The notes beneath the pieces are model-generated. The model was not told the DNA's origin. It did no database searches and saw nothing but the letters and a program-made list of their open reading frames with translations. DNA of 5,053 nucleotides from JBOGZI01 sp050697275 (GTDB taxonomy: Bacteria > Actinomycetota > Thermoleophilia > Solirubrobacterales > 70-9): assembly GCA_050697275.1 (NCBI GenBank), contig JBOGZI010000124.1, positions 1 through 5,053 of the forward strand. Reading direction: 5' to 3'. Every line of letters starts with the position of its first letter. Positions within the stretch are counted from its first letter, which is position 1. Both the position numbers and the translations under genes were made by a program. This document shows, piece after piece, positions 1 to 4,517 of the stretch.

Positions 1-245
1 GTCCCGGCGCGGGGGCCGGCGGCCCCAGCGGCGCGGCGCCCGGCGGACTCGCTCAGTCCAGGCGCGCCACGGCCAAGAAGTGCAAGAAGGCCAAGGGCAA
101 AAAGAAGGGCAAGAAGGGCAGGAAGAAGGCGAAGGCCAAGGCGAGGGCCAAGGCCAAGGCCAAGGCGAAGGCCAAGCAGCTCAAGGGGAAGAAGAAGGGC
201 AAGGGGAAGAAGAAGGGCAAGGGCAAGCGGCGCGGCTGCCGCTAG
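1..245 (+). CDS. C-terminal lysine-rich tail of a truncated protein
   Basis: The frame with codons starting at position 3 is open from the window edge to a TAG at 243-245; the start lies upstream, outside the window. About 80 residues are visible. First comes a Gly/Ala/Pro/Ser linker of roughly 20 residues, then about 55 residues made mostly of Lys with Gly and Ala, beginning TAKKCKKAKGKKKGKK and ending KRRGCR. An 18-nt unit encoding KGKKKG is repeated exactly twice (183-200 and 201-218). Lysine is nearly always AAG, as in neighbouring genes, so the bias is host-like. The KKCKK motif recurs in the propeller protein at 977-2536. In related bacteria such tails are common on exported or surface proteins, where they may bind acidic wall polymers; that is inference. 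The catalytic or structural part cannot be identified from this fragment. The stop and the long AAG run make the frame secure. Confidence 0.75.
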   Translation, partial: PGAGAGGPSGAAPGGLAQSRRATAKKCKKAKGKKKGKKGRKKAKAKARAKAKAKAKAKQLKGKKKGKGKKKGKGKRRGCR

Positions 246-288
246 GCCGCTCTCAGCGCTGTTCGGTGAGCCCAGGGCCGCCCAGCCA

Positions 289-310
289 TCCGAGGGCCTT
301 GCCGCTCGGA
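289..310 (+). terminator. GC-rich hairpin, possible terminator of the lysine-tail gene
   Basis: TCCGAG (289-294) pairs with CTCGGA (305-310). Inside, GGC (295-297) pairs with GCC (301-303) around a CTT loop, leaving one bulged G at 304. The stem is about 9 bp and sits 44 bases after the stop at 245. There is no T-run, so it is only a weak candidate for factor-independent termination. Confidence 0.3.
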
Positions 311-345
311 GGTCGGTGAGGTCCCGGGGGGGGCTTGAAGTACCT

Positions 346-437
346 GGGGTTTTCGGAAAATCTCATTCGTCAGGTGCAAATCGCTTTCACCACGTGCAAG
401 CGCTTCCACCAGGTGCAAGCGATTTTCCGAAAACCCC
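346..437. repeat. Nested repeat element: 17-bp perfect inverted repeat around three direct repeats
   Basis: The left arm GGGGTTTTCGGAAAATC (346-362) is matched without error by its reverse complement GATTTTCCGAAAACCCC (421-437). The 58-bp interior holds three related units starting at 371, 391 and 410, each built on CAGGTGCAA or CACGTGCAA followed by a GCG/TCG-containing spacer. Each arm contains TTTTCGGAAAA or its complement, itself a palindrome around one central base. The block is visibly richer in A/T than its surroundings. It lies between the end of the lysine-tail gene and the promoter of the membrane protein gene. It could be an operator array, a structured RNA leader or antisense RNA, or a small non-autonomous repeat. 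No target-site duplication is visible at its borders. Confidence 0.7.
371..428 (+). repeat. Three tandem 19-20 bp direct repeats (TTGCACSTG boxes on minus strand)
   Basis: The units are CAGGTGCAAATCGCTTTCAC (371-390), CACGTGCAAGCGCTTCCAC (391-409) and CAGGTGCAAGCGATTTTCC (410-428). Read on the minus strand, each has TTGCACCTG or TTGCACGTG. The start-to-start distances are 20 and 19 bp, close to two helical turns, so the boxes would face one side of the DNA. The last unit runs into the right arm of the flanking inverted repeat. Confidence 0.65.
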
Positions 438-466
438 CCCCTCGCCTACGCCCCAGGCGCCCGACA

Positions 467-472
467 TATCCT
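467..472 (+). promoter_or_regulatory. TATCCT -10 element placed for a leaderless transcript
   Basis: TATCCT fits the TANNNT -10 consensus. It occupies exactly -12 to -7 if transcription starts at the A of the ATG at 479, and no Shine-Dalgarno sequence lies between. A -35 hexamer is not recognisable at the usual distance. The same geometry is seen in front of the PEP mutase-type gene (4508-4513). Confidence 0.5.
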
Positions 473-478
473 CAGGGC

Positions 479-895
479 ATGGCCCTGAAGAAGATCGGGC
501 TGGTCGCCGCCTCCGCCCTCTGCTCGATCAACATCTGGACGGGGGCGCCGCTGCTTGCCGTCTGGGTCGGCTCGCAGCTCCAGAAGGACAGCACCAGCCT
601 CAGCATGACCGCGGTCTTCTCGGTGATCGTGGTGCTCGCCGCGATGGTCTTCACCCTGGCCTGGCTTCTCAGCCTGCTGAACGCCGCCTACGACGACCTC
701 ACCGGCCGCCCCGAGGAGGCGCGGCGGACCTCGCCCTGGCTGCGCAGCATGCGGGATGAGCCGGAGGCCGACGTGAGGCGCAAGTACGGGATCAGCGCGG
801 TCGAGCGGGTGGTGGTGGTCACCGTGGTGGTCGCGGTGCTCGTCTTCGAGGTCTGGTTCTTCTTCATCGCCGGCAGCTCGCTGCCCAACGCCTAG
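479..895 (+). CDS. Small three-helix membrane protein, unknown function
   Basis: This 138-residue protein begins MALKKIGLVAASALCS. The frame stays open upstream to 335, but that part runs through the nested repeat and has no coding character, so ATG 479 is chosen; a TANNNT element lies exactly at the leaderless distance. Three hydrophobic segments are visible: residues about 7-34 (with a Gly-Ala-Pro break near 22-24), 43-68 and 110-132. Between helices 2 and 3 is a charged loop of about 40 residues with TGRPEEARRTSPWLRSMRDE. The third helix is rich in Val and Phe and is followed by a short tail. I recognise the style as a small inner-membrane protein recurrent in Solirubrobacterales-type genomes, but I know of no assigned function and see no catalytic motif. 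The reading frame and membrane topology are well supported; the role is open. A hairpin overlaps its stop codon. Confidence 0.85.
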   Translation: MALKKIGLVAASALCSINIWTGAPLLAVWVGSQLQKDSTSLSMTAVFSVIVVLAAMVFTLAWLLSLLNAAYDDLTGRPEEARRTSPWLRSMRDEPEADVRRKYGISAVERVVVVTVVVAVLVFEVWFFFIAGSSLPNA

Positions 896-918
896 CCGGG
901 CGTCGGCACCCGCCCGGC
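895..918 (+). terminator. 8-bp GC hairpin overlapping the membrane protein stop
   Basis: GCCGGGCG (895-902) pairs perfectly with CGCCCGGC (911-918) around an 8-base loop. The first stem base is the last base of the TAG stop. There is no T-run afterwards, as is usual in very GC-rich actinobacteria. Position and perfect pairing suggest transcription ends here before the propeller gene. Confidence 0.45.
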
Positions 919-957
919 GGCGCCCGGGGAACCGGCGCGCCGGCCGCCCTTCCTGGC

Positions 958-963
958 TAGGGT
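958..963 (+). promoter_or_regulatory. TAGGGT -10-like element before the propeller gene
   Basis: TAGGGT matches TANNNT and would start transcription at about 970, leaving a 7-base leader before ATG 977. This favours ATG 977 over GTG 962, since the GTG would overlap the promoter element itself. A 12-bp perfect palindrome, CCGGCGCGCCGG, lies at 932-943 over the expected -35 position. Confidence 0.35.
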
Positions 964-976
964 GAGACCGCTTGGG

Positions 977-2536
977 ATGACGGGAGGTTCGTCCAAGACT
1001 GCGATCGCGGCCCGGCCGGTGCGCCGGCGCCTGGCGCTGCTCGCGGCGCTGGGGCTGGCGGCCTGCGTCGCGCTGGGCGCGCCCCTCTCCAGCGCCCCCG
1101 CCAGCGGCGATCAGGCGGCCGCGGCGGCGAAGAAGAAGCCGCGGAAGTGCAAGAAGAAGGCGGGCAAGAAGAAGGCGGGCAAGAGGAAGCCGGCCAAGAA
1201 GGCCGCCGAGAAGAAGAAGGGCGCCGAGAAGAAGGGCAAGAAGTGCAAGAAGAAGGCGGGTAGGAAGCGGGGCCGGCCGAGCCCCACCGTGCCGACCCCG
1301 CCGCCGGTCCCCGCGACGGTTCCCGCGACGGTTCCCGCAGGAACCCCGACCACCGTCGAGGGCCGCTCCGGCGGTGAGATCGTCTTCGTCGGCAACAACT
1401 GGGAGGGGACGGCGGACGTGCTGAGGTTCGAGCCGCCCGCCGCGCCCGGCACGAACGGCCAGTTCACCCGGCTCGCCCGGCTCAACATCATCCCGGACCG
1501 CGACGAGCGGATGACCGAGATCCTCCTCAGCCCGGACAAGCTCGCCTTCTTCCTCGCGATCCGGCAGGGGGTCGGCGAGGGCAACGACCAGTTCGTCGAC
1601 GACATGTACAGCACCAACGACGGGCGGCTCCTGGTCGTCTCCCGGCCCAGCTTCGCCGACGTGATCGGGATGGACCTGACCACGGGCGAGATCGTCTGGC
1701 GCTTCCCGATGGAGGGCTACCGCTCCGACCACATGGGGGTCTCGCCGGATGGCGAGCACGTCGCGGTCTCGGACTCGACCGGCAACAAGGTGCACATCCT
1801 CGAGATGGAGACCGGGACCAAGGTGGGCGAGTTCCCCTCCGGCGACTCCCCCCACGAGAACACCTACACCCGGGACGGCAGCAAGATCGTCCACGCCAGC
1901 ATCGGCCGCGTCTACCTGCCTACCGACCAGCCCCAGTTCGACACCACCAAGGGGGCCCGTCACTTCCAGGTCGTCGACACCGCGGACAACAGCATCATCT
2001 CCCAGGTCGATATGGGCCAGAAGCTGGAGGAGGCCGGTCACCCCGACATGGACTCCGCGGTGAGGCCGATGGCGCTCTCCCCCGACGAGCGCTTCGTCTA
2101 CCTCCAGGTCTCCTTCTTCCACGGCTTCGTCGAGTACGACCTCGAGCAGGAGAAGGTGCTGCGACTGGCTGACCTCCCCAACGAGGTGCCCGACATGCCG
2201 CGGGAGCAGTACCTGCTCGACTCAGCCCACCACGGAATCGCGATGAACGGCGCCGGGACCGAGCTCTGCGCAGCCGGCACGATGTCCGACTACGTGGCGA
2301 TCGTCGACCGGGAGGACTTCACCGACTTCACCCAGCTTCACCTGGGCGAGAAGCCCTACTGGTCGACCACCAGCGACGACGGGCAGCACTGCTACGTCTC
2401 CTGGAGCGGCACCGACGCGATCTCGGCGATCTCCTACGCCGAGCGCCGAGAGGTCGCCCGGATCGAGGTCGGCGATCACCCCCAGCGCGTCCGCACCGGC
2501 AGCGTCCCGGCCGGCTGGGTCCCGCCCACCGGCTAG
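977..2536 (+). CDS. Secreted YVTN/YncE-like beta-propeller protein with Lys-rich and Pro-rich linker
   Basis: The frame opens at GTG 962 (524 residues); ATG 977 (519 residues) is preferred because TAGGGT at 958-963 overlaps the GTG. Residue numbers here follow the longer form. Residues 18-23 are basic (RPVRRR), followed by a hydrophobic core at 24-42, then an Ala/Ser-rich cleavage region: an export signal. LAAC at 32-35 could be a lipobox, but the core continues past it. Residues 57-104 are Lys-rich with KCKKKAG and KKCKKKAG; residues 105-131 are a Pro/Thr/Val linker. From about 137 to 515 come repeated blades with a DG or DE turn between beta strands (TNDGRLLVVS, SPDGEHVAVS, SPDERFVYLQ, SDDGQHCYVS), six or seven in all. 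This is the architecture of YVTN/YncE-type or quinoprotein-like propellers, which are binding scaffolds or oxidoreductase cores. No cofactor motif is certain. His residues sit near several blade entries (257, 298, 360, 423, 424). Substrate unknown. It ends convergent to a minus-strand gene remnant. Confidence 0.88.
   Translation: MTGGSSKTAIAARPVRRRLALLAALGLAACVALGAPLSSAPASGDQAAAAAKKKPRKCKKKAGKKKAGKRKPAKKAAEKKKGAEKKGKKCKKKAGRKRGRPSPTVPTPPPVPATVPATVPAGTPTTVEGRSGGEIVFVGNNWEGTADVLRFEPPAAPGTNGQFTRLARLNIIPDRDERMTEILLSPDKLAFFLAIRQGVGEGNDQFVDDMYSTNDGRLLVVSRPSFADVIGMDLTTGEIVWRFPMEGYRSDHMGVSPDGEHVAVSDSTGNKVHILEMETGTKVGEFPSGDSPHENTYTRDGSKIVHASIGRVYLPTDQPQFDTTKGARHFQVVDTADNSIISQVDMGQKLEEAGHPDMDSAVRPMALSPDERFVYLQVSFFHGFVEYDLEQEKVLRLADLPNEVPDMPREQYLLDSAHHGIAMNGAGTELCAAGTMSDYVAIVDREDFTDFTQLHLGEKPYWSTTSDDGQHCYVSWSGTDAISAISYAERREVARIEVGDHPQRVRTGSVPAGWVPPTG
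1151..1180 (+). repeat. 15-nt tandem repeat encoding KKKAG
   Basis: AAGAAGAAGGCGGGC occurs twice back to back (1151-1165, 1166-1180), in frame within the Lys-rich linker of the propeller protein. It suggests the tract grows and shrinks by slippage or unequal exchange. Confidence 0.8.
1310..1333 (+). repeat. 12-nt tandem repeat encoding VPAT in the Pro-rich linker
   Basis: CCCGCGACGGTT is repeated exactly (1310-1321 and 1322-1333), in frame, giving VPATVPAT just before the propeller domain. It marks a flexible linker of variable length. Confidence 0.8.
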
Positions 2537-2625
2537 GGGCAGAACAGCGTATCCACGGTCCGGGCGACGTGCTTGGGCCGGGTGGGAGTGTGGTTCCAGG
2601 AGATGTGCAGGTGGTCCCTGGGGCC
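2533..2625 (-). pseudogene. C-terminal remnant of a lost gene with an HxH motif
   Basis: Directly after the GST stop, in the same minus-strand frame, there are 30 sense codons and then a TAG at 2535-2533. The stretch includes DHLHISWNHTPTRP and ends TLFCP. 28 of its 30 codons end in G or C, and its stop overlaps the convergent propeller stop in CTAG, which is how genuine convergent genes often meet. No start codon or upstream part of such a protein is present: the preceding sequence is the intact GST gene. The DHLHIS pattern resembles the final metal-binding HxH of murein endopeptidase-like enzymes of the LAS fold, but with so little sequence this is only a suggestion. Most likely it is the tail left after a deletion or replacement brought the GST gene next to it. 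The alternative is fortuitous open sequence. Confidence 0.45.
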
Positions 2626-3258
2626 CTAGTCGTAGATGGAGCGGCTGGCGCCGACCTTGGCGTTCTCCGGGAAGCCCTCGAGGTCGTTCATGTAGCCCGG
2701 CTGCTCGCGGACGCGGTCGAGCCAGGGCCCGATCGCGGGGAAGCGGTCCATCTCGAGCCCGCCCTCGTCGGCGACGTGGACGTAGCCGAAGACGGCGAGG
2801 TCGGCGAGCGTGTACGAGTCGCCGAGGAGGAAGTCGTGCTCGGACAGGTGCGCGTCGAGCACGCGCAGGGCCTGCACGCTCGGGGCCTTCGGCGAGTCCG
2901 CGGCGCTGACACGGCCGGTGCCGACCAGGAACCGCAGCCCGCCGACCGTCGGGTAGATCGAGGACTGCTCGAAGAAGAGCCAGCGGTAGACCTGGGCCCG
3001 CTGGAGCGGGTCGTCGGGAAGCAGGTCCGTGCCCTCCGCGAGATGGAGCAGGATCGCCCCCGACTCGGCCAAGCGCTCGCCCGAGTCCGTCTCCAGCACC
3101 GGGACCCGGCGGCCGGGGTTGACCTCGCCGTACTCGTCAGTGAGCGTGTCGCCGCCGAAGATGTCGATGGGGGCCCGCTCGTAGTCGAGCCCGAGCTGTG
3201 CGAGGAGGAGCCGGACCTTGTAGCAGTTGGGCGAAGCCCCGTAGTCGTAGAGCCGCAT
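2626..3258 (-). CDS. Glutathione S-transferase family protein
   Basis: This 210-residue protein has the normal length and order of a cytosolic GST. The thioredoxin-fold N-terminal domain (about 1-76) begins MRLYDYGASPNCYKVRLLL. Ser9 or Cys12 stands at the usual catalytic or thiol-activating position. NPGRRVPVLE (47-56) carries the cis-proline Pro53, and ESGAI (65-69) supplies the residues that bind the gamma-glutamyl group in the family. The helical C-terminal domain (about 85-195) contains TLADLAVFGY near 150, the N-capping box (T-x-x-D) typical of GST folds. The expected role is cytosolic thiol conjugation, reduction or isomerisation; the substrate cannot be told. Most actinobacteria use mycothiol, so the true thiol partner is uncertain. 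Start ATG 3258 puts the YDY strand at the expected place, and TAAGGT lies 9 bases upstream. It follows the tmRNA gene on the same strand. Confidence 0.92.
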   Translation of the reverse strand: MRLYDYGASPNCYKVRLLLAQLGLDYERAPIDIFGGDTLTDEYGEVNPGRRVPVLETDSGERLAESGAILLHLAEGTDLLPDDPLQRAQVYRWLFFEQSSIYPTVGGLRFLVGTGRVSAADSPKAPSVQALRVLDAHLSEHDFLLGDSYTLADLAVFGYVHVADEGGLEMDRFPAIGPWLDRVREQPGYMNDLEGFPENAKVGASRSIYD

Positions 3259-3267
3259 CGTTGACCC

Positions 3268-3273
3268 ACCTTA
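3268..3273 (-). promoter_or_regulatory. TAAGGT -10-like element before the GST gene
   Basis: On the minus strand TAAGGT is followed by nine bases and the ATG. Transcription would start about three bases before the start codon, a nearly leaderless message. No strong ribosome binding site or -35 element is seen. Confidence 0.4.
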
Positions 3274-3297
3274 CGCCCCGGCCCACGTAGCTAATGG

Positions 3298-3315
3298 ACA
3301 GAGCGCACAGAGCGA
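3298..3315. repeat. Two tandem 9-bp units between tmRNA and GST genes
   Basis: ACAGAGCGC (3298-3306) is followed by ACAGAGCGA (3307-3315). The repeat sits immediately beyond the 3' end of the tmRNA gene. It does not form a hairpin, and its significance is unclear. Confidence 0.5.
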
Positions 3316-3319
3316 TTTA

Positions 3320-3677
3320 TGGAGGCGATGGGAATTGAACCCATGTCCGCGAAAATCGAACGCGACGGTCTCTACAGGTATAGCCGGCGCTTTGATCTCG
3401 CTCTCCGACCTCCGCAGCCGGCGGGAGATGCCGGAGAGCCAAGTCCCTTTGATTTCCCGAGACGGTCGGGACGAGCCGCTCGGTGAGCCCGATTCTGAAG
3501 CCGGTGCCCCTCCCCTCGGGCGAGGGAGGGCCGACTCTCACCGCTTAGCTTCTAACTAAGCGGCGAGGGCGAACTCATGGTCCGCACGTATTGGTTGGTC
3601 CCGGTGTTTAACGAGGCCTCCGGGAACCTCGACCTGCAACCTGTCGCACGATGACCACGTCGAAGCCTGTCGCCCCC
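3320..3677 (-). ncRNA. ssrA: Transfer-messenger RNA (tmRNA, SsrA)
   Basis: tmRNA frees ribosomes stalled on broken messages by acting first as an alanyl-tRNA and then as an mRNA encoding a degradation tag; it works with SmpB. The 5' end GGGGGCG (3677-3671) pairs with the 3' end CGCCTCC, including one G-U pair, as the 7-bp acceptor stem, followed by discriminator A at 3320. The T arm is ATGGG-TTCAATT-CCCAT, and TTCGACG after the 5' stem is typical. Pseudoknot PK1 can be drawn: CGAGG/CCTCG (3627-3631 with 3612-3616), with TCCCGG (3625-3620) pairing CCGGGA (3604-3599). The tag frame ends FALAA-stop. The mature RNA is 358 bases before CCA; TAAATC follows the discriminator, so CCA is not encoded. 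The gene lies 35 bases after the PEP mutase-type gene, same strand. Confidence 0.96.
3556..3585 (-). other. tmRNA tag reading frame, predicted tag ADHEFALAA
   Basis: The resume codon is taken as GCG (3585-3583), giving ADHEFALAA and then TAG (3558-3556). In support, TA occupies -5 and -4 before it, like the UA of the E. coli UAGUC that sets the resume site, and Ala is the usual first tag residue. FALAA is a classical protease-recognised end. The stop lies in an 8-bp hairpin: CCGCTTAG with CTAAGCGG (3563-3556 with 3548-3541). Nine residues is slightly shorter than most known tags; the exact resume codon is inferred. Confidence 0.7.
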
Positions 3678-3695
3678 GTGCTATGTACGACGCAA

Positions 3696-3701
3696 ATGGT
3701 A
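3696..3701 (-). promoter_or_regulatory. Possible -10 element (TACCAT) for the tmRNA gene
   Basis: On the minus strand TACCAT matches TANNNT and would start transcription about 12 bases before the mature 5' end, which RNase P would then trim. No clear -35 hexamer is present, and readthrough from the upstream gene is an equally possible source of transcript. Confidence 0.28.
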
Positions 3702-3712
3702 GCTGCGCCGGC

Positions 3713-4501
3713 CTAGCCCAGCCACTCGTCCGGGTGCACACGCACGGCGAGCCTCGAGAAGTCGCCTGAGTCGCGAATCGATTCCGCCGTCTCCACCATC
3801 GCGGCCACCGCGACCCAGAGGAACCAGGCGCCGACGCTGATCCGCTGCGCGCCCGCCTCGGTCAGCTCGCTCATCGAGAGACCCGGGCGCGCGAGCACGT
3901 TGACCGGCTTGGACACCGCCTCACAGACCGCCCGGATTTGATTGATGCTGCCGAGCCTCGGCGCGTAGAGAACGTCCGCCCCGGCCCCTTCGTACGCCTG
4001 GAGCCGCTCGATCGTGTCGTCGAGGTCAGGGTTGTCGCGGACGAAGTTCTCGGCCCGCGCGGTCAGTGTGAACGGGAAGCCCGCGGCGTCCGCGGCCTCC
4101 TTCGCCGCCACGACTCGCTCGGTCGCTCGACCGAGCTCGTAGAAGGATCCCTCCCTGTCCCAGTCCTCGATCGAGCCGCCGACGGCCCCGGCCTCAGCCG
4201 CTCGCGTGATCGCACGGGCCGCGTCCTCAGGCTCATGCCCGTGTCCGTTCTCGAGGTCCACCGAGACCGGGAGGTCAGTGGCCGAGGCGATCTCGCGAGT
4301 GTGCTCGATCACCTGGTCGAGTGTCACGTCCCCGTCCAGCTTGCCGAGCGTGAAGGCCATGCCGCCGCTGGTCGTGGCCAGCGCCTTGAAGCCGAGCGCG
4401 GCCAGCACCTTGGCCGAGCCGGCGTCCCACGGGTTGGGGATGACGAACGGCTCGCCCTCGTGCAGCGCGCGAAAGGCCTCGGCGGGTTTCTTCTGAGCCA
4501 T
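3713..4501 (-). CDS. Isocitrate lyase/PEP mutase superfamily enzyme
   Basis: This 262-residue protein matches the usual size of the short PEP mutase branch of the superfamily, an (alpha/beta)8 barrel acting on alpha-keto or 2-hydroxy acids by forming or breaking C-C or C-P bonds with Mg2+. In order: PNPWDAGSAKVL (22-33), the N-terminal substrate loop; LATTSGG (41-47); SVDLENGHG (80-88), the counterpart of the family's metal-binding DxDxGxG strand with Asp82; GSIEDWD (109-115), like the IEDQ motif; TARAEN (147-152), like ARTDA; and KPVNVLARPG (198-207). The KKCGH signature of true isocitrate and methylisocitrate lyases is absent, so neither name is justified. The specific reaction cannot be assigned; carboxy-lyase or oxaloacetate/oxalate-type activity are possibilities. 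ATG 4501 is the only start with a promoter at the leaderless distance (4508-4513). A stem-loop separates it from the gene upstream. Confidence 0.92.
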   Translation of the reverse strand: MAQKKPAEAFRALHEGEPFVIPNPWDAGSAKVLAALGFKALATTSGGMAFTLGKLDGDVTLDQVIEHTREIASATDLPVSVDLENGHGHEPEDAARAITRAAEAGAVGGSIEDWDREGSFYELGRATERVVAAKEAADAAGFPFTLTARAENFVRDNPDLDDTIERLQAYEGAGADVLYAPRLGSINQIRAVCEAVSKPVNVLARPGLSMSELTEAGAQRISVGAWFLWVAVAAMVETAESIRDSGDFSRLAVRVHPDEWLG

Positions 4502-4507
4502 CCACCG

Positions 4508-4513
4508 AGACTA
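4508..4513 (-). promoter_or_regulatory. TAGTCT -10 element placed for a leaderless transcript
   Basis: On the minus strand TAGTCT is followed by six bases (CGGTGG) and the ATG, so it occupies -12 to -7 if the A of the start codon is +1. This is the same geometry as for the membrane protein gene at 467-472. No -35 element is seen. Confidence 0.5.
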
Positions 4514-4517
4514 GCTC

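Noticed and set aside
80..319. Plus-strand frame encoding a Gln/Gly/Glu-rich repeat
   Set aside because: It is the lysine tail read out of frame. The in-frame version gives the Lys/Cys tract also found in the propeller gene, while this one runs past the stop into intergenic sequence.
371..428. CRISPR-like array
   Set aside because: The repeats are imperfect, only 19-20 bp per full period with no unique spacers, and there are just three; no cas genes are present.
346..437. Insertion sequence or integron attC site
   Set aside because: There is no transposase or integrase, no target-site duplication at the borders, and no GTTRRRY core. A short non-autonomous repeat cannot be excluded but is not shown.
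335..478. N-terminal extension of the membrane protein from ATG 335
   Set aside because: The extension runs through the inverted repeat and direct repeats, lacks the codon bias of the gene, and the hydrophobic N-terminus plus -10 spacing fit ATG 479.
446..2122. Minus-strand open frame of 558 codons opposite the membrane and propeller genes
   Set aside because: It is a GC-rich antisense shadow: composition is Gly/Arg/Leu/Val/His-heavy with no domain pattern, and the plus strand has a clear signal peptide, blades and membrane helices across the same bases.
977..2536. Lipoprotein assignment from LAAC near residue 35
   Set aside because: The hydrophobic core continues for several residues past the Cys and an Ala/Ser-rich cleavage region follows, so an ordinary signal peptide fits at least as well.
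2569..3264. Plus-strand frame opposite the GST gene
   Set aside because: It is a shadow rich in Val/Glu/Arg without any recognisable motif; the minus strand carries a full-length GST with all family motifs.
3317..3741. Open frames on both strands inside the tmRNA region
   Set aside because: They cross tmRNA stems and the tag stop hairpin; the region is fully explained by ssrA structure and only the short tag frame is translated.
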